Shown: positions 23,181 to 31,761 of the stretch, one piece after another
Position numbering within the stretch: the stretch's first letter is position 1
Layout: each line of letters begins with the position of its first letter
Origin: an uncultured Oscillospiraceae bacterium
GTDB taxonomy: Bacteria > Bacillota > Clostridia > Oscillospirales > Oscillospiraceae
Assembly (NCBI GenBank): GCA_944385125.1
Contig: CALWVZ010000011.1
Location: 1 to 48,806, forward strand
Length of the DNA stretch: 48,806 nt
Direction of reading: 5' to 3'
Translations under genes and position numbers: made by a program
Notes under the pieces: generated by a model
The model's database searches: none
Told to the model about the DNA's origin: nothing
What the model saw: only the letters and a program-made list of their open reading frames with translations

Positions 23181-23227
23181 AAAAACCCCCCGTGCATTCA
23201 AATCAAGCTATCCTATGCACAGGGGGG
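23181..23227 (-). terminator. Hairpin between murG and murA that contains the murA SD
   Basis: Reading leftward, CCCCCC (23227-23222) then TGTGCA pairs with TGCAC (23196-23192) and GGGGGG (23191-23186), with a one-base bulge and a 19-base loop. TTTTT (23185-23181) follows immediately and the murA ATG starts at 23179. It looks like a terminator, but its 3' arm is also the murA ribosome-binding site. Confidence 0.65.
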
Positions 23228-23254
23228 CGGAAATGTTCTGCTTTTAATACAGGC

Positions 23255-24373
23255 TTACTTTACCATGTCCAGGATTATCCGGCATATCCTGTCCGTTGCG
23301 TCGGGCAGAGCCAAAGACTTCATCGCATCGGACATGGACTCCAGCTGTCCCTCATCTGACAGCAGGCCCTCCGCCAGCTCCAGCAGAGAGGCGGCGTCGA
23401 ACTCCCCTTCCAGCAGCACCTTGGCCCCGCCGGCCTTTTCCAGGACCCGGGCGTTGCGCTCCTGATGGTGGTTGGTCACATTGGGAGAGGGCACCATTAT
23501 CACCGGCTTTGCCATGTAGCTGAGCTCGGATATGGTGGAAGCCCCGGCCCGGCACATCACCAGATCTGCCGCCGCCATGACTCTGGGCATGTCGAAGATA
23601 TACTCCCTCACCTCAGCTTTCCTCTGAGCCATGTCAGGAGCCGTCTCTTTGAGTTTTTCCGTCACCCCTGCGTAGTACATCTTCCCGGCGGCATGGAGCA
23701 GCCTGAAGCTCTGAGAGCCGTCCAGCATAGGTATCAGCTCCGTCATGATTCCGTTCATATGTCCGGCCCCCAGGGAGCCCCACACGCTCAGCAGCAACTT
23801 TTCGTTTTCAGGTATACCCAGCTCCGCCTTGGCCTGGGCCTTGGTGTATGCGGCGAACTCCCCCCTTACCGGCGTGCCGGTGACGGAGACCTTCTCCGGT
23901 CTGGGATAGTACTGGCGGCTCTCCTCAAAGCCAACCATTATCCTGTCCACTTCCCTGGCCAGGAGCTTGGTGGTAAGTCCGGGGACGGCATTGCTCTCGT
24001 GGACGGCGGTGGGTATGTGCAGCTCGGAGGCCGCCTTGAGCACTGGGAAGCACACATATCCCCCCGTGCCGATAACAGCGTCCGGGGCGAAATCCCGGAT
24101 TATACGCTTCGCCTCGTGGTGGGAGGCTGCCACGTTCTTTACCGTGGCGATATTGTGGAGCACCGCCTCCATGTTCTTGCCCCGGCTGAGATTGGTTATT
24201 TTCAAAGGTTTTATCTCATAGCCCTCTCTGGGCACCAGGTCCATCTCCATCTTGCCCTCGGCCCCCAAAAACAGGAACCGGCTGTCGGGCATGAGCTCTT
24301 TCAGCCGCCCTGCCACCGCCAGGGCGGGGTTGATGTGTCCGGCGGTACCGCCGCAGGTGAGGATGAATTTCAT
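23255..24373 (-). CDS. murG: UDP-GlcNAc--lipid I glycosyltransferase MurG
   Basis: MurG transfers GlcNAc to lipid I on the inner face of the membrane, forming lipid II. The 372-residue GT28 protein begins MKFILTCGGTAGHINPALAVAGRL, with the GGT.GH loop at residues 8-13. The second glycine-rich site is SVWGSLGAGHMN rather than the usual GGS(L/Q)GA. VMCRAGASTISEL and PSPNVTNHHQERNA form the donor site. ATG 24373 follows AAAGGAAG. The gene lies between ftsW and murA; murC and murB, its usual neighbours, are absent. Confidence 0.96.
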   Translation of the reverse strand: MKFILTCGGTAGHINPALAVAGRLKELMPDSRFLFLGAEGKMEMDLVPREGYEIKPLKITNLSRGKNMEAVLHNIATVKNVAASHHEAKRIIRDFAPDAVIGTGGYVCFPVLKAASELHIPTAVHESNAVPGLTTKLLAREVDRIMVGFEESRQYYPRPEKVSVTGTPVRGEFAAYTKAQAKAELGIPENEKLLLSVWGSLGAGHMNGIMTELIPMLDGSQSFRLLHAAGKMYYAGVTEKLKETAPDMAQRKAEVREYIFDMPRVMAAADLVMCRAGASTISELSYMAKPVIMVPSPNVTNHHQERNARVLEKAGGAKVLLEGEFDAASLLELAEGLLSDEGQLESMSDAMKSLALPDATDRICRIILDMVK

Positions 24374-24391
24374 TGTTCCGTCTTCCTTTCT

Positions 24392-25546
24392 CTATTTCAA
24401 TGAGACGTCTCTGGAGGCGCTGAGGATGATGCCCATCTCAAAGAGCTGGATGAGCAGCGCAGTGCCTCCGTAGCTGAACAGCGGCAGGGATATGCCGGTG
24501 CAGGGCACCAGATTGGTCACCACCGCCACGTTGAGAAAAACCTGTATGGCCAGCAGAGTGCTTATGCCGGCACAGACAAGAAAGTCATATCTGTCCCTCT
24601 GGTGGAGGGCTATCCAGTAGCCTCTGAGTATAAGCAGGGCAAAGAGACAAAGTATCAGAGCGGCCCCAATAAAGCCCAGCTCCTCGCAGACCACGGAGAA
24701 GATAAAGTCGTTATGTTCCTCCGGCAAGTATAAGAATTTTTGCCGGCTGCCCCCCAGGCCCAGGCCGCTGAGTCCCCCGGAGCCTATGGAGTAGAGGGAC
24801 TGGACAATCTGGTATCCCTCGTCGGAGGGGCTGGAAAAGGGATCCAGCCAGGTGCTGATGCGGCTGGAGGCATAGGGGAAAAAAGTCAGCAGCACCGCAA
24901 GGCCTCCCAGGGCCGAGCCTATGGCGGCAATGAACCAGCCCAGGCCCACGCCGCCCAGGAACATCATCACACCGCCGATAGCTATGATTATTATGGAGGC
25001 GGAGAAATGGGGCTCCAGAATCAGCAGGCCCACTATGCCCCCCAGGACGCCCAAGAAGGGCAATATGCCGAATTTAAAACTCTTCATCCTGCCCTGGAAA
25101 CGGCATATCATAGAGGAAAAAGTCAGTATGACCGCCAGCTTTGCCAGCTCCGAAGGCTGAAGAGTCAGTCCCCCCAGGCCCAGCCAGCGGCGGGAGCCGT
25201 TGGCCTTCACGCCGATTATGGGCACCAGCATCAGCAGCACTATGGTCAGGACCATGAAATGCAGGGAATATTTCCTGTACAGCTCCATCGGTATCCGGGA
25301 GGCCAGCAGCATGGCCCCCAGGCCCAGCAGAGCAAAGATCAGCTGCCGTACAAAGTAATAGGCTCCGTTGCCGCCGGTGATTTCTCCGGGGTCGTAATAG
25401 GCTCTGGCATAGCTGGAGGAGAGGACCATCACCACTCCTGCCGTTAGAAGGATAAGCGCCGTGGTAAAAAAGCCGGCGTCAAGGCTGGCTCTGCGCCTCT
25501 TGATCGGGGCAGAAAAATCGGAGAGGCGGGCGCTGTCGTAACGCAT
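24392..25546 (-). CDS. ftsW: FtsW, SEDS-family glycosyltransferase of the divisome
   Basis: The 384-residue polytopic protein has about ten membrane helices and SEDS signatures: NGSRRWLGLGGLTLQPSELAKLA, GGLSGLGLGGSRQKFLYLPEEHNDFIFSV and TGISLPLFSYGGTALL near the end. SEDS proteins polymerize glycan strands with a partner class B PBP, here presumably the one at 30478-28151. RodA and SpoVE are alternatives; position in the dcw cluster favours FtsW (or SpoVE). ATG 25546 follows GGAGGTGGG. There is no murD between mraY and this gene. Confidence 0.93.
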   Translation of the reverse strand: MRYDSARLSDFSAPIKRRRASLDAGFFTTALILLTAGVVMVLSSSYARAYYDPGEITGGNGAYYFVRQLIFALLGLGAMLLASRIPMELYRKYSLHFMVLTIVLLMLVPIIGVKANGSRRWLGLGGLTLQPSELAKLAVILTFSSMICRFQGRMKSFKFGILPFLGVLGGIVGLLILEPHFSASIIIIAIGGVMMFLGGVGLGWFIAAIGSALGGLAVLLTFFPYASSRISTWLDPFSSPSDEGYQIVQSLYSIGSGGLSGLGLGGSRQKFLYLPEEHNDFIFSVVCEELGFIGAALILCLFALLILRGYWIALHQRDRYDFLVCAGISTLLAIQVFLNVAVVTNLVPCTGISLPLFSYGGTALLIQLFEMGIILSASRDVSLK

Positions 25547-25573
25547 GTTCCCACCTCCCCGAACACAAGTATC

Positions 25574-26590
25574 TTATAGACCCATAAAATGTCTGCACAC
25601 CACAATAAATGATATGACGGACATAAGGAGAGATATTCCTGTAAACAGGGTAAAAATTTCTTTTTCCTTCCACTTGTGGCCGGTCCAGCCGCCCATCTCC
25701 AGATGGTGGTGGAAAGGGGCCATTTTGAACACCCGCTTTCCGTGGCTGAGCTTGAAGTAACCCACCTGGATTATGTCGGAAAGCGTCTCCATAAGGAAAA
25801 CAAAGCCCAGGGATATGAGCATAAAGGGCATATTGTAGGCATAGGCCAGAGCGGCTATCATTCCCCCCAAAAACAGGGAGCCGGTGTCTCCCATGAAGCA
25901 TTTGGCCGGGTTGAAGTTATAAATAAGAAAGCCCAGGAGCCCGCCTATCATGGCGGAGGCCATGATGCCCATCTGCTCGAACTCGTCTCCAAACACCAGA
26001 GTGATGGCCACGAAGAAGAGGAACACTGGGATGGAGGTGCCGGCGGCCAGGCCGTCGATACCGTCGGTGATGTTCACGGCGTTCACGGTACCTACGATTA
26101 TAAAGGAGGAGAGCAGAAAATACAGCCACTCCGGCATGTATATGGTCTTATCCACAAAGAAGAGGTAGAAGTTGGGACGCACATAGCCTATCTGCCTCAT
26201 CAGCAGCACGAAGACCAGGGAGGCCACCAGCTGCAGCAGGAACTTGGCCTTGGCGGTCAGGCCCAGGTTCTGCTTCTTGGCCAGCTTCTCCCAGTCGTCC
26301 AGGAAGCCTATCGCCCCGAATACGCAGGCAAAAAGCATGATGAAAATATTTACGAACTCGCCTCTGAGCATGCCATCAAAACCTACGGTGAGGCAGACCA
26401 GCGCCGCGGCCAGGATGAACATCACACCGCCCATAGTGGGGGTGCCGGTCTTGCCCATATGCCAGGTGGGGCCGTTTTCCTTTATCTCCTGGCCGGCCTT
26501 TATCCTGCGCAGCCAGGCCACATAGAACTTTCCGAAAGCGCTGGCAAACAGAAAAGCCAGAACAAATGCAGTTATAAGCTTTATCGTCAT
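25574..26590 (-). CDS. mraY: Phospho-N-acetylmuramoyl-pentapeptide transferase
   Basis: MraY makes lipid I from UDP-MurNAc-pentapeptide and undecaprenyl phosphate. The 338-residue protein has about ten helices, and the family motifs GTPTMGGVMFI, FLDDWEKLAKKQNLGL, NITDGIDGLA and FMGDTGSLFLGG, plus PFHHHLEMGGW, containing the catalytic Asp residues and the HHH motif. I choose ATG 26590 with GGAG seven bases upstream; the ORF extension starts at a TTG inside that site. It lies 26 bases after murE; murF, often between them, is missing. Confidence 0.97.
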   Translation of the reverse strand: MTIKLITAFVLAFLFASAFGKFYVAWLRRIKAGQEIKENGPTWHMGKTGTPTMGGVMFILAAALVCLTVGFDGMLRGEFVNIFIMLFACVFGAIGFLDDWEKLAKKQNLGLTAKAKFLLQLVASLVFVLLMRQIGYVRPNFYLFFVDKTIYMPEWLYFLLSSFIIVGTVNAVNITDGIDGLAAGTSIPVFLFFVAITLVFGDEFEQMGIMASAMIGGLLGFLIYNFNPAKCFMGDTGSLFLGGMIAALAYAYNMPFMLISLGFVFLMETLSDIIQVGYFKLSHGKRVFKMAPFHHHLEMGGWTGHKWKEKEIFTLFTGISLLMSVISFIVVCRHFMGL

Positions 26591-26616
26591 CGCATACTCC
26601 AAAACTCAGGGCCCTG

Positions 26617-28074
26617 TCAGCCCACAGTACTTCTCTTTTTCAGGTACTCCGCCACTATTTCCCGCTCATCCATATGGACCCGTTCATGTCCCACGACCTG
26701 ATAGTCCTCGTGGCCTTTCCCGGCAAGCAATATTACATCACCGGGGCCCGCCTTGTCAATAGCCCAGGCAATGGCCTGGGGCCTGTCGCAGATAACTTTG
26801 TAGGGAGTGTGCCGGTTTTTGAGGCCCGGAACTATCTCATTGATGATGTCCATGGGCTCCTCGGTGCGTGGATTGTCGCTGGTGACCACCACCAGATCCG
26901 CATTGTCTGCGGCAATGGCTCCCATGATGGGCCGCTTCAGTCTGTCCCTGTCCCCTCCGCAGCCGAAGACGACTATCAGCTTGCCCCTGGTCACCGGGCG
27001 CAGGGTCTTCAGCACATTCTCCAGGGCGTCGGGCTTGTGGGAGTAGTCGATTATTATGGAGTAGTCACCGTCGGTGGGCACCGGCTCCATGCGGCCCTTC
27101 ACTCCCTTGGCCGTAGCCAGGGCGGCGGCGCATTTGTCCAGACCTATGCCAAGACAGCCGGCAGCGGCTATGACCCCCAGTGCGTTATGCACCGAGAACA
27201 TTCCCGGGATATTCAGCCTCACCAAAGCTATATCCCCGCCGTGGACTGCGGCAAAGCGGACGCCGGTGGCGGAGAGGCGTATGTCCTTTGCGATTATGTC
27301 CGCCTCGTTCACCTCCGCCGAATAAGTGGTCACCGGGCACTTCAGGTCCCGGGCCATGAACTGCGCCCACTTGTCGTCCAGGTTGATGCAGGCGGCGGCG
27401 CACTGGGAGAAGAGCTTCTTCTTTGCTGCGGCATATTCCTCCATGGTCCCATGGAGGTCCAGGTGGTCCTGGCTCAGGTTGGTGAACACCGCCACGTCGA
27501 ATCTCAGTCCCGCCACCCGCTCCAGGGCCAGGGAATGGGAGGATACCTCCATCACCACATGGGTACAGCCCGCCTCCTTCATGGCGCAAAAGAGCTTTTG
27601 CAGCTCGTAGCTCTCCGGGGTGGTGTACTCGGTGTGGATGAGCTTATCTCCAATCATATTGCCGTTGGTGCCGATAAGGCCCACCTTGGCCCCCAGCTCA
27701 TCCTCCAGCAGATGCTTGAGGAGTATGGTGGAGCTGGTTTTCCCGCTGGTGCCGGTAAAGCCTATCAGCTTCATGGAAGCGGCAGGGTCGCCGAAAAAGT
27801 TCCGGCTGCATATGGCAAGGCCGTAGCGGCAGTCCGGAGTCTGTACCCAGGGTATACCCTCCTCCGGCGCATCCTGGCAGAGTATGGCGGCGGCCCCCTT
27901 TTCCAGGGCTGCTGGGATGAACCTGTGTCCGTCCACCGTCAATCCCTTCACCGCCACGAACAGGTCCCCGGGCCGGGTATGCCGGGAGTCGTAGCTTATG
28001 CCGCTTATCTCCATATCCATATCGGCAGTACAGGCGCTTATATCTATATCTTTCAGTATTTCTCTGAGTTTCAT
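26617..28074 (-). CDS. murE: UDP-MurNAc-tripeptide synthetase (meso-DAP type)
   Basis: MurE adds the third amino acid of the stem peptide. The 485-residue ligase has three domains, with the ATP loop GFTGTSGKTSS (105-115) and the substrate loop NHPxxLDxH-like SQDHLDLHGTMEEY. The DNPR motif (about 400-403) selects meso-diaminopimelate; lysine enzymes differ here. I therefore infer mDAP-type peptidoglycan. ATG 28074 (MKLREILKDI) is the family start; the frame upstream lacks a site. A sigma-A-like promoter lies at 28154-28126, so murE and downstream genes can be expressed separately from mraZ. Confidence 0.96.
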   Translation of the reverse strand: MKLREILKDIDISACTADMDMEISGISYDSRHTRPGDLFVAVKGLTVDGHRFIPAALEKGAAAILCQDAPEEGIPWVQTPDCRYGLAICSRNFFGDPAASMKLIGFTGTSGKTSSTILLKHLLEDELGAKVGLIGTNGNMIGDKLIHTEYTTPESYELQKLFCAMKEAGCTHVVMEVSSHSLALERVAGLRFDVAVFTNLSQDHLDLHGTMEEYAAAKKKLFSQCAAACINLDDKWAQFMARDLKCPVTTYSAEVNEADIIAKDIRLSATGVRFAAVHGGDIALVRLNIPGMFSVHNALGVIAAAGCLGIGLDKCAAALATAKGVKGRMEPVPTDGDYSIIIDYSHKPDALENVLKTLRPVTRGKLIVVFGCGGDRDRLKRPIMGAIAADNADLVVVTSDNPRTEEPMDIINEIVPGLKNRHTPYKVICDRPQAIAWAIDKAGPGDVILLAGKGHEDYQVVGHERVHMDEREIVAEYLKKRSTVG

Positions 28075-28125
28075 GTTATTCTCCGTTTTCCTCCGAAGGC
28101 TTTGGCCTCCGGGCCGTGCCATGAC

Positions 28126-28154
28126 ATTTTATACCAGAAGTCCCTTTCGGTCAA
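28126..28154 (-). promoter_or_regulatory. Internal dcw promoter before murE
   Basis: Reading leftward: TTGACC (28154-28149), a 17-base spacer and TAAAAT (28131-28126). The -35 overlaps the stop codon of the upstream PBP gene. Confidence 0.65.
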
Positions 28155-30478
28155 TACTTGCCCAGCAGAGACTCGTTCTCGTCGATGAGGGTCACCTCTA
28201 CCACGCAGCCGTGGTCCGCCTTGGTCCCGGCTGCAAGACTCTGGCTGCCCACCACCTGCTGGGCAAGGCCGCTCACCTGGCTGCGGGTGCTGATAAACAG
28301 CCCCAGGCCCGAGAGCAGGTCCCTGGCGCTCTCATAGCTCAGGCCCGCCAGGTCCGGCACCGTCTCCATATTGGGAGAGACCTGGGCTCCCCCCAGATAG
28401 AGGATCACCCGGCTGCCCTGGGCTATGCTCTCCCCGGACAGGGGCAGTTGGCCGGTAACTTTGTCCCCCTGACCTATGGTCCTGTAGTCCAGGCCCATAT
28501 TGACCAGGATATCTGCCGCCTCATCCAGCTCCAGATCCAGCAGCATCGGGGCCGATACGTCGCCATTTTCATCCTCCGCCTTCTCCGGCTCTATGCCCAT
28601 ATAGGGCAGAATATCGGCAAACATGTTTCCCACCACCGGGGCGGCCATCTGTCCGCCGCTGACGTAGATGCCGGATTTGTTGGAGGGTGTGTCCAGAAAC
28701 ACCAGCAGGGCGATCTGCGGGTCGTCTGCCGGGGCGAAGCCTATGAAGGAGACTATGTATTCCTTCTGGCCGGTCTGGGCCTCCAGGCTCACCTTTTCGC
28801 TGGTGCCGGTCTTGCCCCCTATGCGGTAGCCCGCCACGGCGGCGTTGCGGCCGGTGCCCTCATTGGGGTCGCCCACCACCTGCTCCAGTATCTGCCTTAC
28901 CTGAGCGCTGGTCTCTTCGCTTATCACCTGGCGCACCGCCTTGGGGCTGCGCTCATAGGCCACGCTGCCGTCGGGGTTGAGCATCTGGCGCACCACATAG
29001 GGCTGCATCAGGTCCCCCCCGTTGACGCAGGCGCTGACGGCAGTTATCAGCTGCAAAGGCGTTATGGTAAAGGTCTGGCCGAAGGAGGCCGCCGCCAGCT
29101 GGGAGAGGTTTTTCTCCGAGCAGAAGGTGTTTTTGCTCCACCATATGCTGCCGCTCTCCCCTGCCAGGTCAATGCCGGTTTTGGCGGTGAGGTTCTCGTC
29201 GTCGTTGCCCGTCATATTCAGGAAGCCGAAGGCCTCGCAGTAGTCGTAAAAGCGTTCCGCCCCCACCCTCTGGCCGATGTTCACAAAGGCCACGTTGCAG
29301 GAGTGCTGGGCCGCCTGGGTGAGAGTCTGGCTGCCGTGGCCCTGGGTCTTCCAGCAGCGTATGGGACTTGTGCGGCCTATTACATTTACGCTGCCGGGGC
29401 AGTAGAAGCTGTCCTCCAGACTCACGGCCCCCTCTTCCAGGGCCATGGACAGGGTGATTATCTTAAAGGTGGAGCCGGGCTCATAGGTGTCGGACAGGGC
29501 CTTGTTCCGCCACTGCCGGGTCTGGGCCTCGCTTAAGAGCCGGGCCTTCTCCTCCTGGTCGGAGGCGGAGTTTATCAGCTCCATATCCTCGTCGCTGACA
29601 GCCAGGAAGTCGTTCAGATCGTAGTTTCCCAGAGAGGCCATGGCCAGTATCTCCCCGGTGTTCACATCCATGGCTATGGCTCCGGCGCCGTTTTGGATAT
29701 CGTAGTCCTCCACCGCCTGCTTCAGGTGCTTTTCCACATAGTACTGGATGCTGGCGTCTATGGTGGTCACCAGGTCGTAGCCGTCCTCCCCGGGGTAATA
29801 TTCCTCGAACTGGGAGAAAAGCAGCTCCGTGCCAAGAGCGTTGGTGGCCCTCACGGTCCTGCCCGGGCTGCCGGAGAGGGCCTCGTTATATTGGGCCTCT
29901 ATCCCCTCCAGGCCGTAGTTGTCCGTACCCACGAAGCCTATCAGGTGACAGGCCAGAGAGGAGTTGGGGTAATATCTCTTGGTGTCCGTCTCCAGGCGCA
30001 CGCCGCAAAGACCGTTCTCCGTCTTGAAGGCCCGCACCTCGTCCGCCTTGTCCTGCTCCAGCTTCCGGGCGACAGTGACGTACCAGCTGCCCTTCTGCCT
30101 CGTCTTTTCGTATATCTCGTCGTAGCTTATATCCAGTATCTCCGACAGGCCCCGGGCAATGAGCTCCCGGTCTTCCCCATACATCTCTATTTCCGCAGGG
30201 CTCAAGTACACGTTGTCCACCGAGGCGCTCACCGCCAGGGTATTCATGTTGGTGTCGTATATCACCCCGCGCATAGCGGAGCTGGGCACAGAGCGCAGCT
30301 GCTGCTCTATGGCCATGCTCTCGTACTTTTCATGGTCTACTATCTGGAGCTGATACAAACGTCCCAGTAAAATGATAAATGCCCCTATACCGCAAACTGC
30401 CATTAAAAACAGGCTGCGGCGGAGCATCTGTCTGCTGGGACCGGGTCTTAGTCTCCCAGGTCTGGTATCCGCTGACAT
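28151..30478 (-). CDS. Class B penicillin-binding protein with two PASTA domains (PBP2B/SpoVD-like)
   Basis: This 775-residue transpeptidase cross-links septal (or spore) peptidoglycan. A membrane anchor (about 22-45) is followed by a dimerization/pedestal domain and the transpeptidase domain: SxxK at 336-339 (STFK), SCN at 393-395 and KTG at 556-558. Two PASTA domains follow (about 638-698 and 702-770), the second with VPDLAGLSYESARDLLSGLGL. B. subtilis PBP2B has two PASTA domains and SpoVD has one, which slightly favours the vegetative enzyme; here one gene may do both jobs. It follows ftsL by 61 bases, with a 21-bp palindrome in the gap. AAGGGGG serves as SD. Confidence 0.95.
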   Translation of the reverse strand: MSADTRPGRLRPGPSRQMLRRSLFLMAVCGIGAFIILLGRLYQLQIVDHEKYESMAIEQQLRSVPSSAMRGVIYDTNMNTLAVSASVDNVYLSPAEIEMYGEDRELIARGLSEILDISYDEIYEKTRQKGSWYVTVARKLEQDKADEVRAFKTENGLCGVRLETDTKRYYPNSSLACHLIGFVGTDNYGLEGIEAQYNEALSGSPGRTVRATNALGTELLFSQFEEYYPGEDGYDLVTTIDASIQYYVEKHLKQAVEDYDIQNGAGAIAMDVNTGEILAMASLGNYDLNDFLAVSDEDMELINSASDQEEKARLLSEAQTRQWRNKALSDTYEPGSTFKIITLSMALEEGAVSLEDSFYCPGSVNVIGRTSPIRCWKTQGHGSQTLTQAAQHSCNVAFVNIGQRVGAERFYDYCEAFGFLNMTGNDDENLTAKTGIDLAGESGSIWWSKNTFCSEKNLSQLAAASFGQTFTITPLQLITAVSACVNGGDLMQPYVVRQMLNPDGSVAYERSPKAVRQVISEETSAQVRQILEQVVGDPNEGTGRNAAVAGYRIGGKTGTSEKVSLEAQTGQKEYIVSFIGFAPADDPQIALLVFLDTPSNKSGIYVSGGQMAAPVVGNMFADILPYMGIEPEKAEDENGDVSAPMLLDLELDEAADILVNMGLDYRTIGQGDKVTGQLPLSGESIAQGSRVILYLGGAQVSPNMETVPDLAGLSYESARDLLSGLGLFISTRSQVSGLAQQVVGSQSLAAGTKADHGCVVEVTLIDENESLLGKY

Positions 30479-30496
30479 GGCATCGCCCCCTTGACG

Positions 30497-30517
30497 GAAT
30501 ATATTTCAAATATATTC
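30497..30517. repeat. 21-bp perfect AT-rich palindrome
   Basis: GAATATATTT, one central base, then AAATATATTC form perfect 10-bp arms in the 61-base gap between ftsL and the PBP gene. It lies about 20 bases upstream of the PBP start. It is too AT-rich for a strong RNA hairpin and has no T-run, so a protein-binding site is more likely than a terminator. Confidence 0.6.
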
Positions 30518-30539
30518 AGCCTCCGGCAGCTCATGCATA

Positions 30540-30821
30540 TTATCCCAAATCAATATAGAATATCTGGCTGGGCTTCAGCGTCTGCATGCCCAGTTCCTCT
30601 TTGGCATAGCGCTCCAGCTCCTCCAGGCTCATGCTTGATTCATATTTTGCCTGAAGGATGCGCTGCTCGTCTTTGAGTTCTTCAAGCTCCTGTTCCAGAG
30701 CCGTCAGCTCTTCGTTGAGCCTGGCCAATTCAATGGAGCCCATCAGAGCTCCCACCAAAAGGCACAGAGAAAAGCCGATACATATGAATCTGAAAAGGAG
30801 CCCGCTGAGTCCTGTTTTCAT
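30540..30821 (-). CDS. ftsL: FtsL-like divisome protein
   Basis: The 93-residue bitopic protein has a membrane segment (about 8-28: LLFRFICIGFSLCLLVGALMG) and a leucine-zipper coiled coil (about 30-65: LARLNEELTALEQELEELKDEQ), then a short C-terminus. The fold fits FtsL or FtsB/DivIC (septum formation initiator); position between rsmH and the PBP gene defines FtsL. It would bridge FtsQ and the septal PBP-FtsW pair. ATG 30821 follows AAAGGG, one base after the rsmH stop, so they are coupled. Confidence 0.88.
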   Translation of the reverse strand: MKTGLSGLLFRFICIGFSLCLLVGALMGSIELARLNEELTALEQELEELKDEQRILQAKYESSMSLEELERYAKEELGMQTLKPSQIFYIDLG

Positions 30822-30822
30822 G

Positions 30823-31761
30823 CTACACCCTTTCCGCCACTCTGAGCTTAGCGCTGCGGGAGCGGGGATTGATCTCCAGCTCCTCCGGGCCGGGCAGAAT
30901 AGGCTTTCTGGATATGCTCTTCAGGGTCTGTACAAAGCCGCAGGTGCATATTGGGGCTTCCCTGGGACAGGTGCAGCCGTTTTCTCTGGCGGCTATCCCC
31001 GCCTTTACTATCCTGTCCTCCAGGGAGTGGAAGCTTATGATGCAGAGCCTCCCGCCCTTATTGAGCTTGTCCGGGGCAGTCTCCATCATAGCGGATATAG
31101 CCCCCAGCTCGTCGTTTACCGCTATGCGTATGGCCTGAAAACTGCGCTTTGCCGGGTGCTGCTTTTCCCTGAGAGCGGCGGCTGGCATGGCGCCCTTTAT
31201 GATCTCCACCAGTTCCAAAGTGCTCTCTATGGGCTTTCTCTCCCGTCTCTCCACTATGGCCCGGCTGATGCGTCGGGCATAACGCTCCTCGCCGTAGTCC
31301 CAGAGGATGCGGTTGAGACGGTTCTCCTCCCAGAGGTTCACCACCTCATAGGCGCTGAGGCTGTCGCTCCCGTCCATGCGCATGTCCAGAGCTGCGTCCG
31401 CCATATAAGAAAAGCCCCGCTGCGCTTCGTCCAGCTGGGGCGAGGACACGCCCAGGTCAAAGAGCATGCCGTCCACGCCCTCTATGCCCAGGCCGTCCAA
31501 TATGGCTGCGGCGTCGGAGAAGTTACCATGGACCAGGCTCACTTTGTCTCCAAAAGGAGCGAGACGCTTTCCCGCCCTTTCAATGGCGGTCTCGTCCCTG
31601 TCTATGCCCACAAGGCGGCCCGTAGTGAGCCGGGAGGCTATCTCATAAGAATGTCCCCCCAGGCCCAAGGTGCCGTCCAGGTATGTACCTTCCGGCTTGA
31701 TATTCAGATTCTCTATGCACTCTTTCAGCAGCACGGAGAAATGTTTGGCTTCATAGCTCAA
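30823..31761 (-). CDS. rsmH: 16S rRNA (cytosine(1402)-N(4))-methyltransferase
   Basis: RsmH methylates C1402 of 16S rRNA using SAM. The 312-residue enzyme starts LSYEAKHFSVLLKECIENL (initiator TTG) and has YLDGTLGLGGHS for SAM binding, VGIDRDETAI, LFDLGVSSPQLDEAQRGFSY and the C-terminal PSxxE-like NPRSRSAKLRVAERV. I place the start at TTG 31761, overlapping the mraZ stop (TTGA) with GGAGG 11 bases upstream; this gives the normal length, while the longer frame has no family match in its first 28 codons. Confidence 0.95.
   Translation of the reverse strand: MSYEAKHFSVLLKECIENLNIKPEGTYLDGTLGLGGHSYEIASRLTTGRLVGIDRDETAIERAGKRLAPFGDKVSLVHGNFSDAAAILDGLGIEGVDGMLFDLGVSSPQLDEAQRGFSYMADAALDMRMDGSDSLSAYEVVNLWEENRLNRILWDYGEERYARRISRAIVERRERKPIESTLELVEIIKGAMPAAALREKQHPAKRSFQAIRIAVNDELGAISAMMETAPDKLNKGGRLCIISFHSLEDRIVKAGIAARENGCTCPREAPICTCGFVQTLKSISRKPILPGPEELEINPRSRSAKLRVAERV

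Noticed and set aside
23180..23197. murA start at ATG 23197
   Set aside because: There is no ribosome-binding site before it, and the added residues would run through the T-run and stem; MDIWHLGGGN at 23179 matches the family.
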